A stretch of 64,000 nt of DNA from the NCBI GenBank assembly GCA_964512095.1, contig CAZEIH010000010.1, forward strand, positions 15,310 to 79,309, written 5' to 3'. Every line of letters begins with the position of its first letter. Position 1 is the stretch's first letter. Positions 35,704 through 45,286 of this stretch are shown here, piece after piece. Below the pieces are notes generated by a model. It did not search any database. It saw only the letters and a list, made by a program, of their open reading frames with translations, and was not told the DNA's origin. Position numbers and translations under genes: made by a program. The stretch comes from DTU013 sp964512095 (GTDB lineage: Bacteria > Bacillota > Clostridia > Acetivibrionales > DTU013).

Positions 35704-36807
35704 TTATCTGTATCTGTTCTTTCTAAGAAATGTTGGTATTTCCAATTCGTCGTCAGAAACATCTCCACCAGTGTGACGCTTCACAGCTACAACCTGTTCA
35801 GGCTTTACGGCAGTCTGTTTGTCCATTGCTTTCTCCATTTTCCTTATAACCGGACCCTTTTCAAATCCAGTAGCAATAACTGTAATCAATATCTCGTCCT
35901 TAAGATTTTCATCTATTACTGCGCCGACAATTATGTTAGCATCTGGATCAGCCGACTTTTGTACAAGCTCTGCTGCCATATTTACTTCGAAAAGTCCTAA
36001 ATCCTCGCCACCTGTGATGTTTAGCAGTACACCTCTTGCGCCTTCGATGGAGGTCTCCAGTAGGGGGCTCTGTATTGCCAGCTTTGCGGCCTCCTCTGCT
36101 CTTCCGTCACCGGAAGCCCTGCCTATACCCATATGGGCAAGTCCTGTATTGTACATTATTGTCTTTACATCAGCAAAGTCCAAATTTATTAGTCCCGGAA
36201 CTGCAATCAGATCCGATATACCCTGGACACCCTGGCGAAGTACATCGTCAGCCATCTGGAAGGCGTCTATTATGGAAGTCTTTTTCTCAGCAACCTGAAG
36301 TAGTCTGTCGTTTGGTATAGTCACAAGCGTGTCAACAACCTCTTTAAGCTTCTCGATACCCTGCTCAGCATACTGCATCCTCTTTCGTCCCTCAAACATG
36401 AAGGGCTTTGTGACCACACCCACCGTAAGGATACCCATTTCCTTTGCTATCTGCGCAACAATAGGCGTTGCTCCTGTTCCGGTGCCGCCTCCCATTCCTG
36501 CGGTAACAAAGACCATGTCAGCACCTTTGACTGCCTGAGCAATTTCATCCTTACTCTCATCGGCTGCTTTTTCACCAATTTCAGGATTAGCTCCTGCACC
36601 AAGGCCTTTAGTCAGCTTGTCCCCAATCTGAATCTTTGTGTTTGCTTTGGAAAGAAAGAGTGCCTGTTTATCTGTATTTATTGCTATGAACTCGACACCG
36701 CGTAGTCCCGCTGATATCATTCTGTTGACGGCATTATTGCCTCCACCACCGACACCTATGACCTTAATTTGGGCAAACTGTTCCATATCAATATCAAACT
36801 CCAGCAA
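35704..36807 (-). CDS. ftsZ: FtsZ cell division GTPase
   Basis: A tubulin homologue that forms the Z ring. A TTG at 36807 is preferred as start: AAAGGGGG lies about seven bases upstream and the protein then begins MLEFDIDMEQFAQIKV, as in related Clostridia, giving 367 residues. The ATG of the longer frame at 36867 lies within the promoter spacer. The GTP signature GGGTGTGATP and the T7 NLDFADV are visible. The C-terminal peptide ends ELEIPTFLRKNRYR, the FtsA/SepF-binding tail. Confidence 0.96.
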   Translation of the reverse strand: MLEFDIDMEQFAQIKVIGVGGGGNNAVNRMISAGLRGVEFIAINTDKQALFLSKANTKIQIGDKLTKGLGAGANPEIGEKAADESKDEIAQAVKGADMVFVTAGMGGGTGTGATPIVAQIAKEMGILTVGVVTKPFMFEGRKRMQYAEQGIEKLKEVVDTLVTIPNDRLLQVAEKKTSIIDAFQMADDVLRQGVQGISDLIAVPGLINLDFADVKTIMYNTGLAHMGIGRASGDGRAEEAAKLAIQSPLLETSIEGARGVLLNITGGEDLGLFEVNMAAELVQKSADPDANIIVGAVIDENLKDEILITVIATGFEKGPVIRKMEKAMDKQTAVKPEQVVAVKRHTGGDVSDDELEIPTFLRKNRYR

Positions 36808-36846
36808 AGTGAATCCCCCTTTTGTCATTGGTTTGGCATTACTTAA

Positions 36847-36875
36847 ATAATATCTTATTCCATTCATTAAAGCAA
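36847..36875 (-). promoter_or_regulatory. Sigma-A type promoter of ftsZ
   Basis: Minus strand TTGCTT (36870-36875), 17-base spacer, TATTAT (36847-36852) in the 115 bp ftsA-ftsZ gap. It supports extra ftsZ expression apart from read-through of ftsA. It also argues against the long ftsZ start at 36867. Confidence 0.55.
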
Positions 36876-36922
36876 GATTAGATTTACAAAAAGTTCAATT
36901 AAAATATTATTGTTTAACTAAT

Positions 36923-38155
36923 CTAAAAAATCTCTTTTATGAAACTAATTATTCTATTAATAAAATTCATTTTAGGGCTACTGACTGTAGGTTTCTTTAG
37001 CTTAACCTCACTTGCCGCACTTCCACCCTTTTTAACATTGGCCACATACTTGATAATACCTGCCGTCGCAACATATTCAGGCTTAGAAACACCTTGGAGC
37101 TGTCCAGCCTGTACAACTCTGATTGGAACTTGGAACACCTCCTGGGCAAGCTGTTTACATCCGTCAACATAAGATATGCCAGCTCCGGTCATAACCGCAT
37201 TGCCTTCCTCGGGAATACTCACGCCAGCCTTAGTAAGTAAATTATTACAAAGTGAGAATACTTCATAGACTCTTGCCTCAATTATCTCAACCACTTCCGA
37301 TACCTTCACATTTTTCTTTGTATTCTCATTGATATCTAAAACTGAAATTTCCTGATCGTTCTTAATAAGAGATGTCAATGCCAATTCGAATTGTCTTTTT
37401 ATCTTTTCAGCCTCGACATTTGATATTCTCAATCCTATTGCTATATCATTGGTAACATGATCCCCTCCCACAGGGATTGAATCATAAAAAATCAGCCGTT
37501 TGCCCTGGAATACTGAAACATCAGTAACACTACCTCCTACATCCAGTAGGATAACTCCAATATCCTTCTCATCAGCAGTCAGACATATCTCCCCGGTGGC
37601 AAATGCTTCTGCTACTATTCCATCTATTCTGATTCCTGCTCTTTCCATGCTTTTTATTATATTTTGAACAGAGGTGATTTTCCCCACCAGTATGTCGGCA
37701 TCGACTTCAAGCCTTGCTCCTACCATACCGACAGGATCAGTTATCTCATCATAACCGTCGATTATGTACTGCCTTGGTATCACATCTATCAACTGTCTGT
37801 CATCCGGATATTCTATATCTCTGACATCGCTCAGGATATTTTCAACATCGACACTCGATATCTCTCTGCCATTAATATTCAAATAGCCTCTATTGTTGAT
37901 AATATTGACATGCATTCCATGTATGTTTACATAAGCTGAAGCAATTTTCATATTGGCATCGGCTTCAGCCTCTTCAACAGCCTTCCTAATACTATCAGCT
38001 GTACTGTCTATGTCAACTATAACACCCTTTTTCAGGCCATTGCATGAAGCCATGCCTCTGCCTACTATCTCTATTTGAGAAAGCTTGTTCACTTTTCCGA
38101 TAAGTGAACTTACTTTGGTTGTTCCAATATCAATGCCTATAATTAAGTTATTCAC
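36923..38155 (-). CDS. ftsA: FtsA cell division actin-like protein
   Basis: Tethers the Z ring to the membrane. Its 410 residues carry the actin-fold phosphate loops (IIGIDIGTTKVSSLIGK; VILLDVGGSVTDVSVFQG), the SHS2 insert region and a C-terminal amphipathic membrane helix (NFINRIISFIKEIF). It starts with a GTG preceded by AGGGGG. sbp is upstream and ftsZ downstream. Confidence 0.95.
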   Translation of the reverse strand: MNNLIIGIDIGTTKVSSLIGKVNKLSQIEIVGRGMASCNGLKKGVIVDIDSTADSIRKAVEEAEADANMKIASAYVNIHGMHVNIINNRGYLNINGREISSVDVENILSDVRDIEYPDDRQLIDVIPRQYIIDGYDEITDPVGMVGARLEVDADILVGKITSVQNIIKSMERAGIRIDGIVAEAFATGEICLTADEKDIGVILLDVGGSVTDVSVFQGKRLIFYDSIPVGGDHVTNDIAIGLRISNVEAEKIKRQFELALTSLIKNDQEISVLDINENTKKNVKVSEVVEIIEARVYEVFSLCNNLLTKAGVSIPEEGNAVMTGAGISYVDGCKQLAQEVFQVPIRVVQAGQLQGVSKPEYVATAGIIKYVANVKKGGSAASEVKLKKPTVSSPKMNFINRIISFIKEIF

Positions 38156-38174
38156 AGATGCGACCCCCTACAAA

Positions 38175-38525
38175 CTATATATTATCTTTTTTTCTCGACT
38201 TATTCAACAAATATCTGCGAATAATAGCGAAATTTATAAAAATTCTGTTACCAAATGCGAAAATTGCTGCAAGATACAGCTGTAGTCCCATCTGATCTCC
38301 TATATAGGCCAATATTGCAGCTAGTATAGCATTACCAAAAAAACCGGAAACAAAAATCTTCATGTCGAATTTTCCACGCACTGTTGCGGAAAATCCACCA
38401 AATACCGAGTCTATGGAAGCAAGTATAGCTACTGCCAGGTAAATAGAATATTGCTGTGGAACATTAATAGGGATTATAAATACTCCTATCAATATACCTA
38501 TAATCATACCTAAAATTGGAAGCAT
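38175..38525 (-). CDS. sbp: Small basic membrane protein (Sbp, DUF1290)
   Basis: A 116-residue membrane protein with three to four hydrophobic segments, matching the small basic protein family encoded between ftsQ/divIB and ftsA/ftsZ in Gram-positives. Conserved IGVFIIPINVPQQYSIYLAV and ASIDSVFGGFSATVRGKFD are visible. The function is unknown. The position supports a link with division. Confidence 0.88.
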   Translation of the reverse strand: MLPILGMIIGILIGVFIIPINVPQQYSIYLAVAILASIDSVFGGFSATVRGKFDMKIFVSGFFGNAILAAILAYIGDQMGLQLYLAAIFAFGNRIFINFAIIRRYLLNKSRKKDNI

Positions 38526-38531
38526 TGATGC

Positions 38532-39380
38532 CTACCCTCCATATTCCGGAGTGAACACCGGATCAGTATTTGCCGAGAAATCCAGTGTACCCCTTTCAGT
38601 TTTCTTTAAATTCTTTCTTAATATGCTTGTGGTAGCACTAATCTTATAGTGTAGATCCTCTGCCTTGCCAAGATTTACTATTATCCGTGATTCGAGTGAA
38701 ATCTTTACATTGTAAGGATCACATGGATCCACATAGTCAACATCATCTATTAGCTTACACTCATTTGCACTATCCACGTCCTTAATTGTATCAAATACTT
38801 TAAATGCTGATAAGAACATTTCATCAGGAATATCCAATTTATTGCCCAGATTGGCAGTTGCCAGCTGAGTAGTCCGTATTACAGGCAAACTTAGTCTGTC
38901 TGTAGCAGGCTCTATTTCCAGGAGATATCCCTCCCTGTCAATGAGTAGATATGTTCCCTTCATATCTATTATAGCTGCTGGCTCACGTTCAACAACCTCA
39001 ATATGTATAGTAGACGGAAGGACGTATCCGACTCTTGCCTGCTTAACATATGGGCAGTTGCTCATAATACTTCTTTCGGCGTCGCTAATTCGCATAACGC
39101 CTGAAAACGAACTACTCTCAAACATGAGCTTGAATCCGTTACGTCCCGGTCTTATACTTGAGGCAGCCGCCAGAACTGCCCCATCATAGTGGGCAGAGCC
39201 CTCTGATACAATCTGTTTTATATTAAAAAAGGGTGACATTGAAGTATATATAATGGTAATTACAAACAACACTGTCACCAATACAAACCACATTGTACTT
39301 AGTATTCTTTGCAGTCCTCTTTTTCTTTTGTTACGCACATGTGCCGGCTCCTGCACAACCTTTATCCTGCGCAATTTCAT
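38532..39380 (-). CDS. ftsQ: FtsQ/DivIB cell division protein
   Basis: A bitopic division protein of the FtsQLB complex. The ATG at 39380 is chosen (282 residues, MKLRRIKVV) because AGGGGGA lies six bases upstream. Longer frames to 39413 or 39455 overlap or crowd the murA fragment and have no such site. There is one membrane helix at about 30-55, then a POTRA domain (FNIKQIVSEGSAHYDGAVL) and the beta domain. The C-terminal tail ends near VFTPEYGG. Confidence 0.92.
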   Translation of the reverse strand: MKLRRIKVVQEPAHVRNKRKRGLQRILSTMWFVLVTVLFVITIIYTSMSPFFNIKQIVSEGSAHYDGAVLAAASSIRPGRNGFKLMFESSSFSGVMRISDAERSIMSNCPYVKQARVGYVLPSTIHIEVVEREPAAIIDMKGTYLLIDREGYLLEIEPATDRLSLPVIRTTQLATANLGNKLDIPDEMFLSAFKVFDTIKDVDSANECKLIDDVDYVDPCDPYNVKISLESRIIVNLGKAEDLHYKISATTSILRKNLKKTERGTLDFSANTDPVFTPEYGG

Positions 39381-39426
39381 TAATTTCCCCCTGATTGCCT
39401 TTATATCAGGCATTTCAGCTATGTTG

Positions 39427-40362
39427 CTATTCAACCCGCTGGATGGATGCTCCAACCTGTCTTAATTTATCTTCAATACTCTCATATCCTCTGTCTATAT
39501 GCTTGATATCGGATATCACCGATTCCCCTTCAGCTGAGAGTCCTGCAAGCACCAAGGCTGCTCCTCCCCTGAGATCACGGGCATACACATTTGCACCTGT
39601 AAGCTTTTTTACCCCCTTTACAATTGCAATACGACCTTCAAGCTTTATATTGGCACCCATTCTTAGCAATTCATCCACATGCTTGTATCTGTTTTCAAAT
39701 ACAGTCTCCACTATTATGCTTGTGCCTCTTGCAATTGTCAACATGGCACTAATTTGCGCCTGCATATCTGTTGGGAAGCCCGGGTAAGGCAATGTACGAA
39801 CAATATCTAGAGCACGCATTCTAGCAGGGCCGGCAACTAACATTGTACTGCCTTTTATAACAATCCTACAGCCGCTTTCTCTTAAAAGAGATATTATGGA
39901 ACTTAAGTGCTCTGGTATTACATTCCTTAGTAACAGCTCTCCGCCTGTGATACCTGCCGCCACCATATATGTACCTGCTACTATGCGGTCTGTAATGATA
40001 GTATGTTCCGCATTTCTTAGCTTATGTTCTCCTCCTCTGATCCTTACGACGCTCGTGCCGGCACCTGTAACATAAACGCCGGTGGATTGCAGGTAGTTCT
40101 GCAAATCCAGTATTTCAGGCTCCTTGGCTGCATTTCTTATAACTGTTTCTCCTTCGGCAAATACCGAAGCCAGCATAATATTCTCTGTAGCCCCAACACT
40201 TGGATAATCAAGCTGGATATCACAACCCTTCAGCCTTTCGGCCTCACAGTATATGAATCCTCTTTGGGCATCCTGTACCTTCGCCCCCATATTTTTCAGC
40301 GCTTTCAGATGTAAATCTATAGGTCTAGGGCCTATTTCGCACCCACCCGGATACGTAACTCT
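39427..40362 (-). pseudogene. murA: N-terminally truncated MurA (UDP-GlcNAc enolpyruvyl transferase)
   Basis: From 40362 the frame reads RVTYPGGCEIGPRPIDLHLK, matching MurA from about residue 107 on, and continues uninterrupted to the normal C-terminus (311 codons against ~418). Immediately upstream is an in-frame TGA. Loop cysteine 115 (PGGC) is encoded, but the first ATG in frame is at 40290, after it. Lys22 and the rest of the N-terminal ~107 residues are missing and not found in other frames upstream. The catalytic function must therefore be lost, unless a fragment role exists. Another murA must exist elsewhere. Confidence 0.85.
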
Positions 40363-40407
40363 TCAGGTATTGAAATATACTACCATTTCTCTTGCTTTAC
40401 ATCTATT

Positions 40408-40436
40408 ATTTTACCACTCACATACTAAGGTATCAA
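40408..40436 (-). promoter_or_regulatory. Sigma-A type promoter before the murA remnant and ftsQ
   Basis: Minus strand TTGATA (40431-40436), 17 bases, TAAAAT (40408-40413). It lies between the methyltransferase stop and the murA fragment. It probably drives the remaining division genes ftsQ-sbp-ftsA, as the upstream dcw genes are absent here. A seven-codon frame (MVVYFNT) follows, then the stop that precedes the murA homology. Confidence 0.55.
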
Positions 40437-40451
40437 CTAAAATACAGATTC

Positions 40452-41762
40452 CTAGTCTATTGAAACAACGACACCTCCATATTTATCAGCCACAGCTGCT
40501 AATGCCACCTTATCGGTGGTGTCCTCTTTAATGATAACACCTGCAATCCCTCTGTATATCCTGAGGGCTTCTTCAAGAGCTGAAACACTATTAGTTTCAA
40601 TGATAATGGGATCCCTGACATACCATTGCAGTTTGTCAACAACATCAGAAAGTATTCTAACAGTAGTAGATATAGCGTCAGTATTTACATAAATAGCGTC
40701 AAAGCCTTCAGATGCTATATCAAGACCTGTGTCCTCCACCCATGAAAGATCATTGTTTTTAAGAGCCTCCATCATTTCAGAATTGCTCTTTGCATCCAGT
40801 TTGTATATGTTTTCTTTATCCAGCTTATCCACACTAACATATTTTGTGTTTGATGTTATTATTCCCTTTGGCCTATCAGCTGCAGGAGCAGGAATAATGT
40901 CCAATACCCTTTCCTTTAGTACTTTTATAAATTCAGGAGTAGTTCCACAGCAACCGCCAATAAGCCGTGCTCCCAATCCAACAAATTTCGCTGCCAATTC
41001 GGCAAAATGTACCGGAGTTTCCTTATATGAAACCATACCCTCTGTCACTACCGGTAGCCCTGCATTTGGCTTCACACTGAGATATCCTCCTCCAGCATCA
41101 TGCATAGCTTTAATAATATCCGCCATATGCTCAGGTCCAAAGGAGCAGTTGGCGCCTACCATATCTACACCTACTGATCTCAATACAGCAACAGCTACGA
41201 AAGGATTTGTACCCATTAGAGTATGACCGTTGTTTTCGAATGCAAGAGAACAAATAACCGGAAGATTTGTGACGTCTCTGGCCGCCCAATAAGCTGCCCG
41301 CAGCTCTGCCAAATCAGTGAAGGTCTCAAAATTGATAACATCAACACCACCATCTGCTAATGCCTTTACTTGCTCACAATATATTTCATATGCCTTCTGA
41401 AACGAAAGCTGGCCAGAGGGCTCAAACAATACTCCCGTTGGACCAATAGAGCCAGATACAAAAGCCCTGTCCCCCGCAACCTCCTTAGCAAGCTTTGCTC
41501 CCAGATAATTTATTTCATAGGTTTTATCTCCAAGGCCATATTTACTGAGATGTATCCTGTTTCCTGGAAAAGTGTTGGTCTGAATCACATCGGAGCCGGC
41601 TTCAAGATATGCCCTGTAAACCCTCCTGACAGCGTCCTGGTTAGTCAAATTCCATAGCTCACCGCAATCCCCACCCTTTAGGCCAAGGGTTTGCAGCAGG
41701 TATCCCTTTGAGCCGTCGTGTATAAGTACGCCCTTTTCAATTTGCTTTAAAAAATCTCTCAT
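40452..41762 (-). CDS. Homocysteine S-methyltransferase family protein (MetH N-terminal type)
   Basis: A cobalamin/methionine-pathway type methyltransferase. The ATG at 41762 has GGAGG eight bases upstream, giving 436 residues. Residues 1-~300 form the Hcy-binding barrel, with the zinc ligands in GANCSFG and GGCCGTTPEF. Residues ~310-436 look like the first half of a MetH-type pterin-binding barrel (DPIIIETNSVSALEEALRIY) and end abruptly at VVVSID. No B12 domain is present. It may be one piece of a split MetH or a shortened one. Confidence 0.85.
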   Translation of the reverse strand: MRDFLKQIEKGVLIHDGSKGYLLQTLGLKGGDCGELWNLTNQDAVRRVYRAYLEAGSDVIQTNTFPGNRIHLSKYGLGDKTYEINYLGAKLAKEVAGDRAFVSGSIGPTGVLFEPSGQLSFQKAYEIYCEQVKALADGGVDVINFETFTDLAELRAAYWAARDVTNLPVICSLAFENNGHTLMGTNPFVAVAVLRSVGVDMVGANCSFGPEHMADIIKAMHDAGGGYLSVKPNAGLPVVTEGMVSYKETPVHFAELAAKFVGLGARLIGGCCGTTPEFIKVLKERVLDIIPAPAADRPKGIITSNTKYVSVDKLDKENIYKLDAKSNSEMMEALKNNDLSWVEDTGLDIASEGFDAIYVNTDAISTTVRILSDVVDKLQWYVRDPIIIETNSVSALEEALRIYRGIAGVIIKEDTTDKVALAAVADKYGGVVVSID

Positions 41763-41861
41763 AATAATAGCCTCCAATGATTAGTAGAACATTTGTCTAT
41801 TATTATACCACTATCTTCAGCTATCTACAATTTAATTCTATGTAAAATAGTAATCAAAACA

Positions 41862-41912
41862 TAATCGATAGGGCTGCTTAATACCTCCTCCACAAGCAAG
41901 CCCCATCGATTA
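41862..41912 (-). terminator. Strong hairpin at the end of the tad operon
   Basis: An 18-19 base inverted repeat (TAATCGATAGGGCTGCTT at 41862 and its near complement to 41912), with one G-U/mismatch and one bulge. On the minus strand it is followed by TGTTTTG. It lies 26 bases after the tadC stop and probably ends that operon. The U-run is weak. Confidence 0.6.
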
Positions 41913-41937
41913 CGGGTCAGGAAAATGGCCATATTTA

Positions 41938-42858
41938 CTACATCGCAGAAAATTGCTCAATCAATTTGATTACTACAGGCCCCAGCAAAACAATAAATAG
42001 CGTTGGAAAAATGAATACTACCATTGGTATGAGCATCTTTACAGGGATTTTCATGGCTTTTTCCTGTGCCCGTTGCTTTCTTTTTAACCTCATTTGATCG
42101 GACTGAATACGTAGGACTTTGGCAATACCAACTCCAAATTGATCTGCTTGGATGATTGCTCCAGTAAATGCAGTAAAGTCCTGTATGTCCAGCCTTTGGG
42201 ACATATCTCTCAAAGAATCCTTCTTTTGCCTTCCTACCTTAATTTCCTGCAAAACCTTTTCAAATTCAGAAGCCAAGGGGCCAGGTTTTTTTTCTACAAC
42301 CTTCAGCAAAGCTCCATCAAACCCTAGGCCAGCTTCAACACTAACCGTTATTAAATCTATAACATCAGGTAATGAATTTAATATCGTTGTTTGCCTTGAT
42401 GTGATTATCTTACCAAGAATAAAGCTTGGTAGTACAAAACCCATAGCTATCTCCGACAGAATGAACAAAATAATAGTCCCACCCTTCACGCCTGAGTTTT
42501 TGCATACAATAAAGGTAATCAATGGCAGTATGGTTACAAGCAAGGCTTGGACATTGGCCCATTCCTTAACAGATAGCTTCCCAGGGTTACCTGCCCTAAT
42601 TACTTTATTTTCAAGGGACGCTAACATTTCCCTAGGGGTGATTTTCATCATAGCCTTGCCCATACTGTCAAGCATTGGACGGATAACCCTTGTCAATAAA
42701 GGCTGGCTTAACTCTTCATCATCGTTTGTTATCCCTAACTTTTTGATACGATGAAGTCTTGTTTCTATTGATTGCTTATCTCGGTTGGCAACTGAAAAAA
42801 ACGTATAAAGGAGCATAAAGCAGCTTGCAAAAACCATTATAAAAATTGCTATAAGCAT
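41938..42858 (-). CDS. tadC: TadC-like pilus assembly membrane protein
   Basis: A T2SF-family inner membrane platform protein of the Tad/Flp pilus machine. Its 306 residues have an N-terminal helix, two central membrane segments (about 95-145) and one C-terminal (about 275-300), with the T2SF core LPDVIDLITVSVEAGLGFDG near 165. It partners TadB, which lies 12 bp upstream. Confidence 0.93.
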   Translation of the reverse strand: MLIAIFIMVFASCFMLLYTFFSVANRDKQSIETRLHRIKKLGITNDDEELSQPLLTRVIRPMLDSMGKAMMKITPREMLASLENKVIRAGNPGKLSVKEWANVQALLVTILPLITFIVCKNSGVKGGTIILFILSEIAMGFVLPSFILGKIITSRQTTILNSLPDVIDLITVSVEAGLGFDGALLKVVEKKPGPLASEFEKVLQEIKVGRQKKDSLRDMSQRLDIQDFTAFTGAIIQADQFGVGIAKVLRIQSDQMRLKRKQRAQEKAMKIPVKMLIPMVVFIFPTLFIVLLGPVVIKLIEQFSAM

Positions 42859-42870
42859 CTACTGCACCTC

Positions 42871-43845
42871 CTATATCTCAATCCTTACTATCCTTCGTAT
42901 CAAAATAATACCGGTAAACTCCATTACGGCTGCCACTCCAAGCATCAATAGGCCTAAAGGAGTTGTAAACAACAGGCTCATCTGCCCCGGATTAATTAGG
43001 TAAATAATTAAACACAATATCAATGGCAGTATGGAAATCACAAGACCTGATACTCTGCCCTGAGCTGTTATTGCCTTTAGCTCTCCCTTGATTTTTACTC
43101 TATCACGGATTGTCTGGGTTATTTTATCAAGAACCTCCGATAGATTTCCTCCAACCTGTCTCTGAATCATTACAGCAGTTACCATTAGCTCAAGATCCTC
43201 GCTTTCTATCCTATTGACCATATTCTCGAGAGCTCTCTCTGTGTTCAATCCCAGATTAACCTCCTTTTGTAGTATACTGAATTCCTCTGCAATAGGACCA
43301 GTCATTTCCTCCGCTACCATATCCACCGTCTGAAAGAAGCTGTAGCCGGCTTTTAGAGAGTTCGACATCATTGTAACTGCGTCACCAAGCTGTTCATTTA
43401 AAAGCTTAAGTCTTTTCTTAATCCTGCTCTTAACATAGAATGATGGCATCAACCAACCACCCACACCTGCCAATAGGGCTAAAGGCCACGTTCCTATTCC
43501 CTTGGCCAGTATAATCAAAAAGAACAATAGAAGAAACAGAATTAAACTAAACACAAGAAACTCTTCTGCCTTCACAGGCAAATGTGACCTTGTTAAGCTT
43601 GCCCGTATCTTCCTTTTGTATCCATCAAGAAACCTGATTTTACCTATTCCTTTTGAAAGAGCACCTCTAACTGCTCCCGTATTGTCTCTTCTCCTTGATC
43701 TTGCCTTATCTTCATGAAATTCTTCCACATTGGTATACTTACCAAGCCTAGACATATAATCATGCTTTACAGATAATTTACTAAATATTAGGTAATAAAT
43801 CATGCCTGACGATACAAATGATAAAACAATTATCAGCCCCTCCAT
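42871..43845 (-). CDS. tadB: TadB-like pilus assembly membrane protein
   Basis: A second T2SF-type platform protein. The ATG at 43845 has GGAGG seven bases upstream (324 residues); an ATG two codons earlier is crowded by that site. Membrane segments are at about 1-20, 95-135 and 270-320. The T2SF core QLGDAVTMMSNSLKAGYSFF is near residue 155. It lies between tadA and tadC. Confidence 0.93.
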   Translation of the reverse strand: MEGLIIVLSFVSSGMIYYLIFSKLSVKHDYMSRLGKYTNVEEFHEDKARSRRRDNTGAVRGALSKGIGKIRFLDGYKRKIRASLTRSHLPVKAEEFLVFSLILFLLLFFLIILAKGIGTWPLALLAGVGGWLMPSFYVKSRIKKRLKLLNEQLGDAVTMMSNSLKAGYSFFQTVDMVAEEMTGPIAEEFSILQKEVNLGLNTERALENMVNRIESEDLELMVTAVMIQRQVGGNLSEVLDKITQTIRDRVKIKGELKAITAQGRVSGLVISILPLILCLIIYLINPGQMSLLFTTPLGLLMLGVAAVMEFTGIILIRRIVRIEI

Positions 43846-43869
43846 ATTCATCCCTCCCTGAACCGATCG

Positions 43870-45234
43870 TTATCTCATAAATATATCCAAAGGAAGTGAT
43901 ATACCCGCATCTTCAAGTTTCTCTGTGAATTTAGGCTTTATACCGGTTGATACCAGCGAACCTGTTATTCGTCCTTTTTCATCTCTTCCTTGTTGTCTAA
44001 ATAAGAAAATATCCTGCATAGTAATTATTTCACCTTCCATACCGGTTATCTCAGTAATATGTGTAATCCTTCTTGAGCCATCCCTAAGCCTGGATTGCTG
44101 TACTATCAAATCTATAGCTGATGATATCTGTTCACGAATTGCCTTTACAGGTAGCTCCATTCCTGCCATCAAAACCATTGTCTCAAGTCTCGATAGCATA
44201 TCTCGTGGTGAATTAGCATGACCGGTAGTAAGAGATCCATCATGACCTGTATTCATTGCCTGGAGCATATCAAGAGCCTCGCCACTTCTTACCTCCCCAA
44301 CAACAATTCGATCCGGCCTCATTCTAAGGGAATTTCTTACCAGATCTCTAATAGCTATGGCACCCTTACCCTCTATGTTCGGTGGGCGGGTTTCTAGCCT
44401 GACAACATGTTCCTGAGCCAGCTGTAGCTCGGCTGCATCCTCAATTGTGACTATTCTCTCATCATCAGGAATAAATGAGGACATTACATTGAGAGTTGTG
44501 GTCTTTCCACTTCCTGTACCTCCTGATACCACTATATTAAGCCTTGCCTCAACACAGGCCTTTAGTAGCATTGCCACCTCTGGCGATAGTGTGCCAAAAT
44601 TAATCAGGTCTCTGACAGAGAATGGTTTTTCTGAAAACTTTCTTATTGTTATTGATGGTCCATTGAGAGCAAGGGGCGGAATTATCGCATTAACCCTAGA
44701 ACCGTTGGGCAATCTAGCATCCACCATAGGTGAGCTCTCATCAATACGTCTTCCAAGGGGTGCGACAATTTTATCAATGACCTTCATCACATGCTGATCA
44801 TCCTTAAATGTCACGTCCGTGCGAACCAGTCTTCCCTTTTTTTCTACATAAACACAGTCGGGTCCGTTCACCATTATCTCCGAAACTGATGTATCGTGAA
44901 TTAGTTGGTTTATTGGGCCAAAGCCAATGGCTTCATCAATTATTTGAGTGATGAGCTTTTGCTTGTCCAGTTTTGTTATAAAGGTGCCCTCATCCTCAAG
45001 AAAATTCTCAATAATAGCTGAGATTTCATTCTCCAGCTCCTCCTCATTATTCTCAGTGGGAATTTCCTTTAAGGCTCCGGTGTTTATCTCCTCAATAATC
45101 TTTATATGTATGCGTGTTTTTAACTCCTCAAAGGGATCCTCCTTTGGGACAGCAGACTTTCGCATCTTACTTTGAGTGCCCATCTCCAAGCCTTCCGTGA
45201 TTTTTTCTCTTTGCATTCTCTCCAGTAACGACAC
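43870..45234 (-). CDS. tadA: TadA/CpaF pilus assembly ATPase
   Basis: A hexameric secretion ATPase that powers Flp pilus assembly. The GTG at 45234 is chosen because GGGGG lies seven bases upstream (454 residues). A TTG at 45252 is the alternative. Walker A VSGGTGSGKTTTLN lies near residue 235 and the Asp/His boxes follow (TIEDAAELQLAQEHVVRLE, VGEVRSGEALDML, GHDGSLTTGHANS). The N-terminal all-helical domain is typical of CpaF. Confidence 0.96.
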   Translation of the reverse strand: MSLLERMQREKITEGLEMGTQSKMRKSAVPKEDPFEELKTRIHIKIIEEINTGALKEIPTENNEEELENEISAIIENFLEDEGTFITKLDKQKLITQIIDEAIGFGPINQLIHDTSVSEIMVNGPDCVYVEKKGRLVRTDVTFKDDQHVMKVIDKIVAPLGRRIDESSPMVDARLPNGSRVNAIIPPLALNGPSITIRKFSEKPFSVRDLINFGTLSPEVAMLLKACVEARLNIVVSGGTGSGKTTTLNVMSSFIPDDERIVTIEDAAELQLAQEHVVRLETRPPNIEGKGAIAIRDLVRNSLRMRPDRIVVGEVRSGEALDMLQAMNTGHDGSLTTGHANSPRDMLSRLETMVLMAGMELPVKAIREQISSAIDLIVQQSRLRDGSRRITHITEITGMEGEIITMQDIFLFRQQGRDEKGRITGSLVSTGIKPKFTEKLEDAGISLPLDIFMR

Positions 45235-45286
45235 CTGACCGCCCCCCAGCAAAATTATTTACAATACAGCCATATACTAAGCTGTG

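Noticed and set aside
36808..36867. ATG start for FtsZ 20 codons upstream
   Set aside because: It lies inside the apparent promoter and gives an N-terminus unlike FtsZ; the TTG has the ribosome site.
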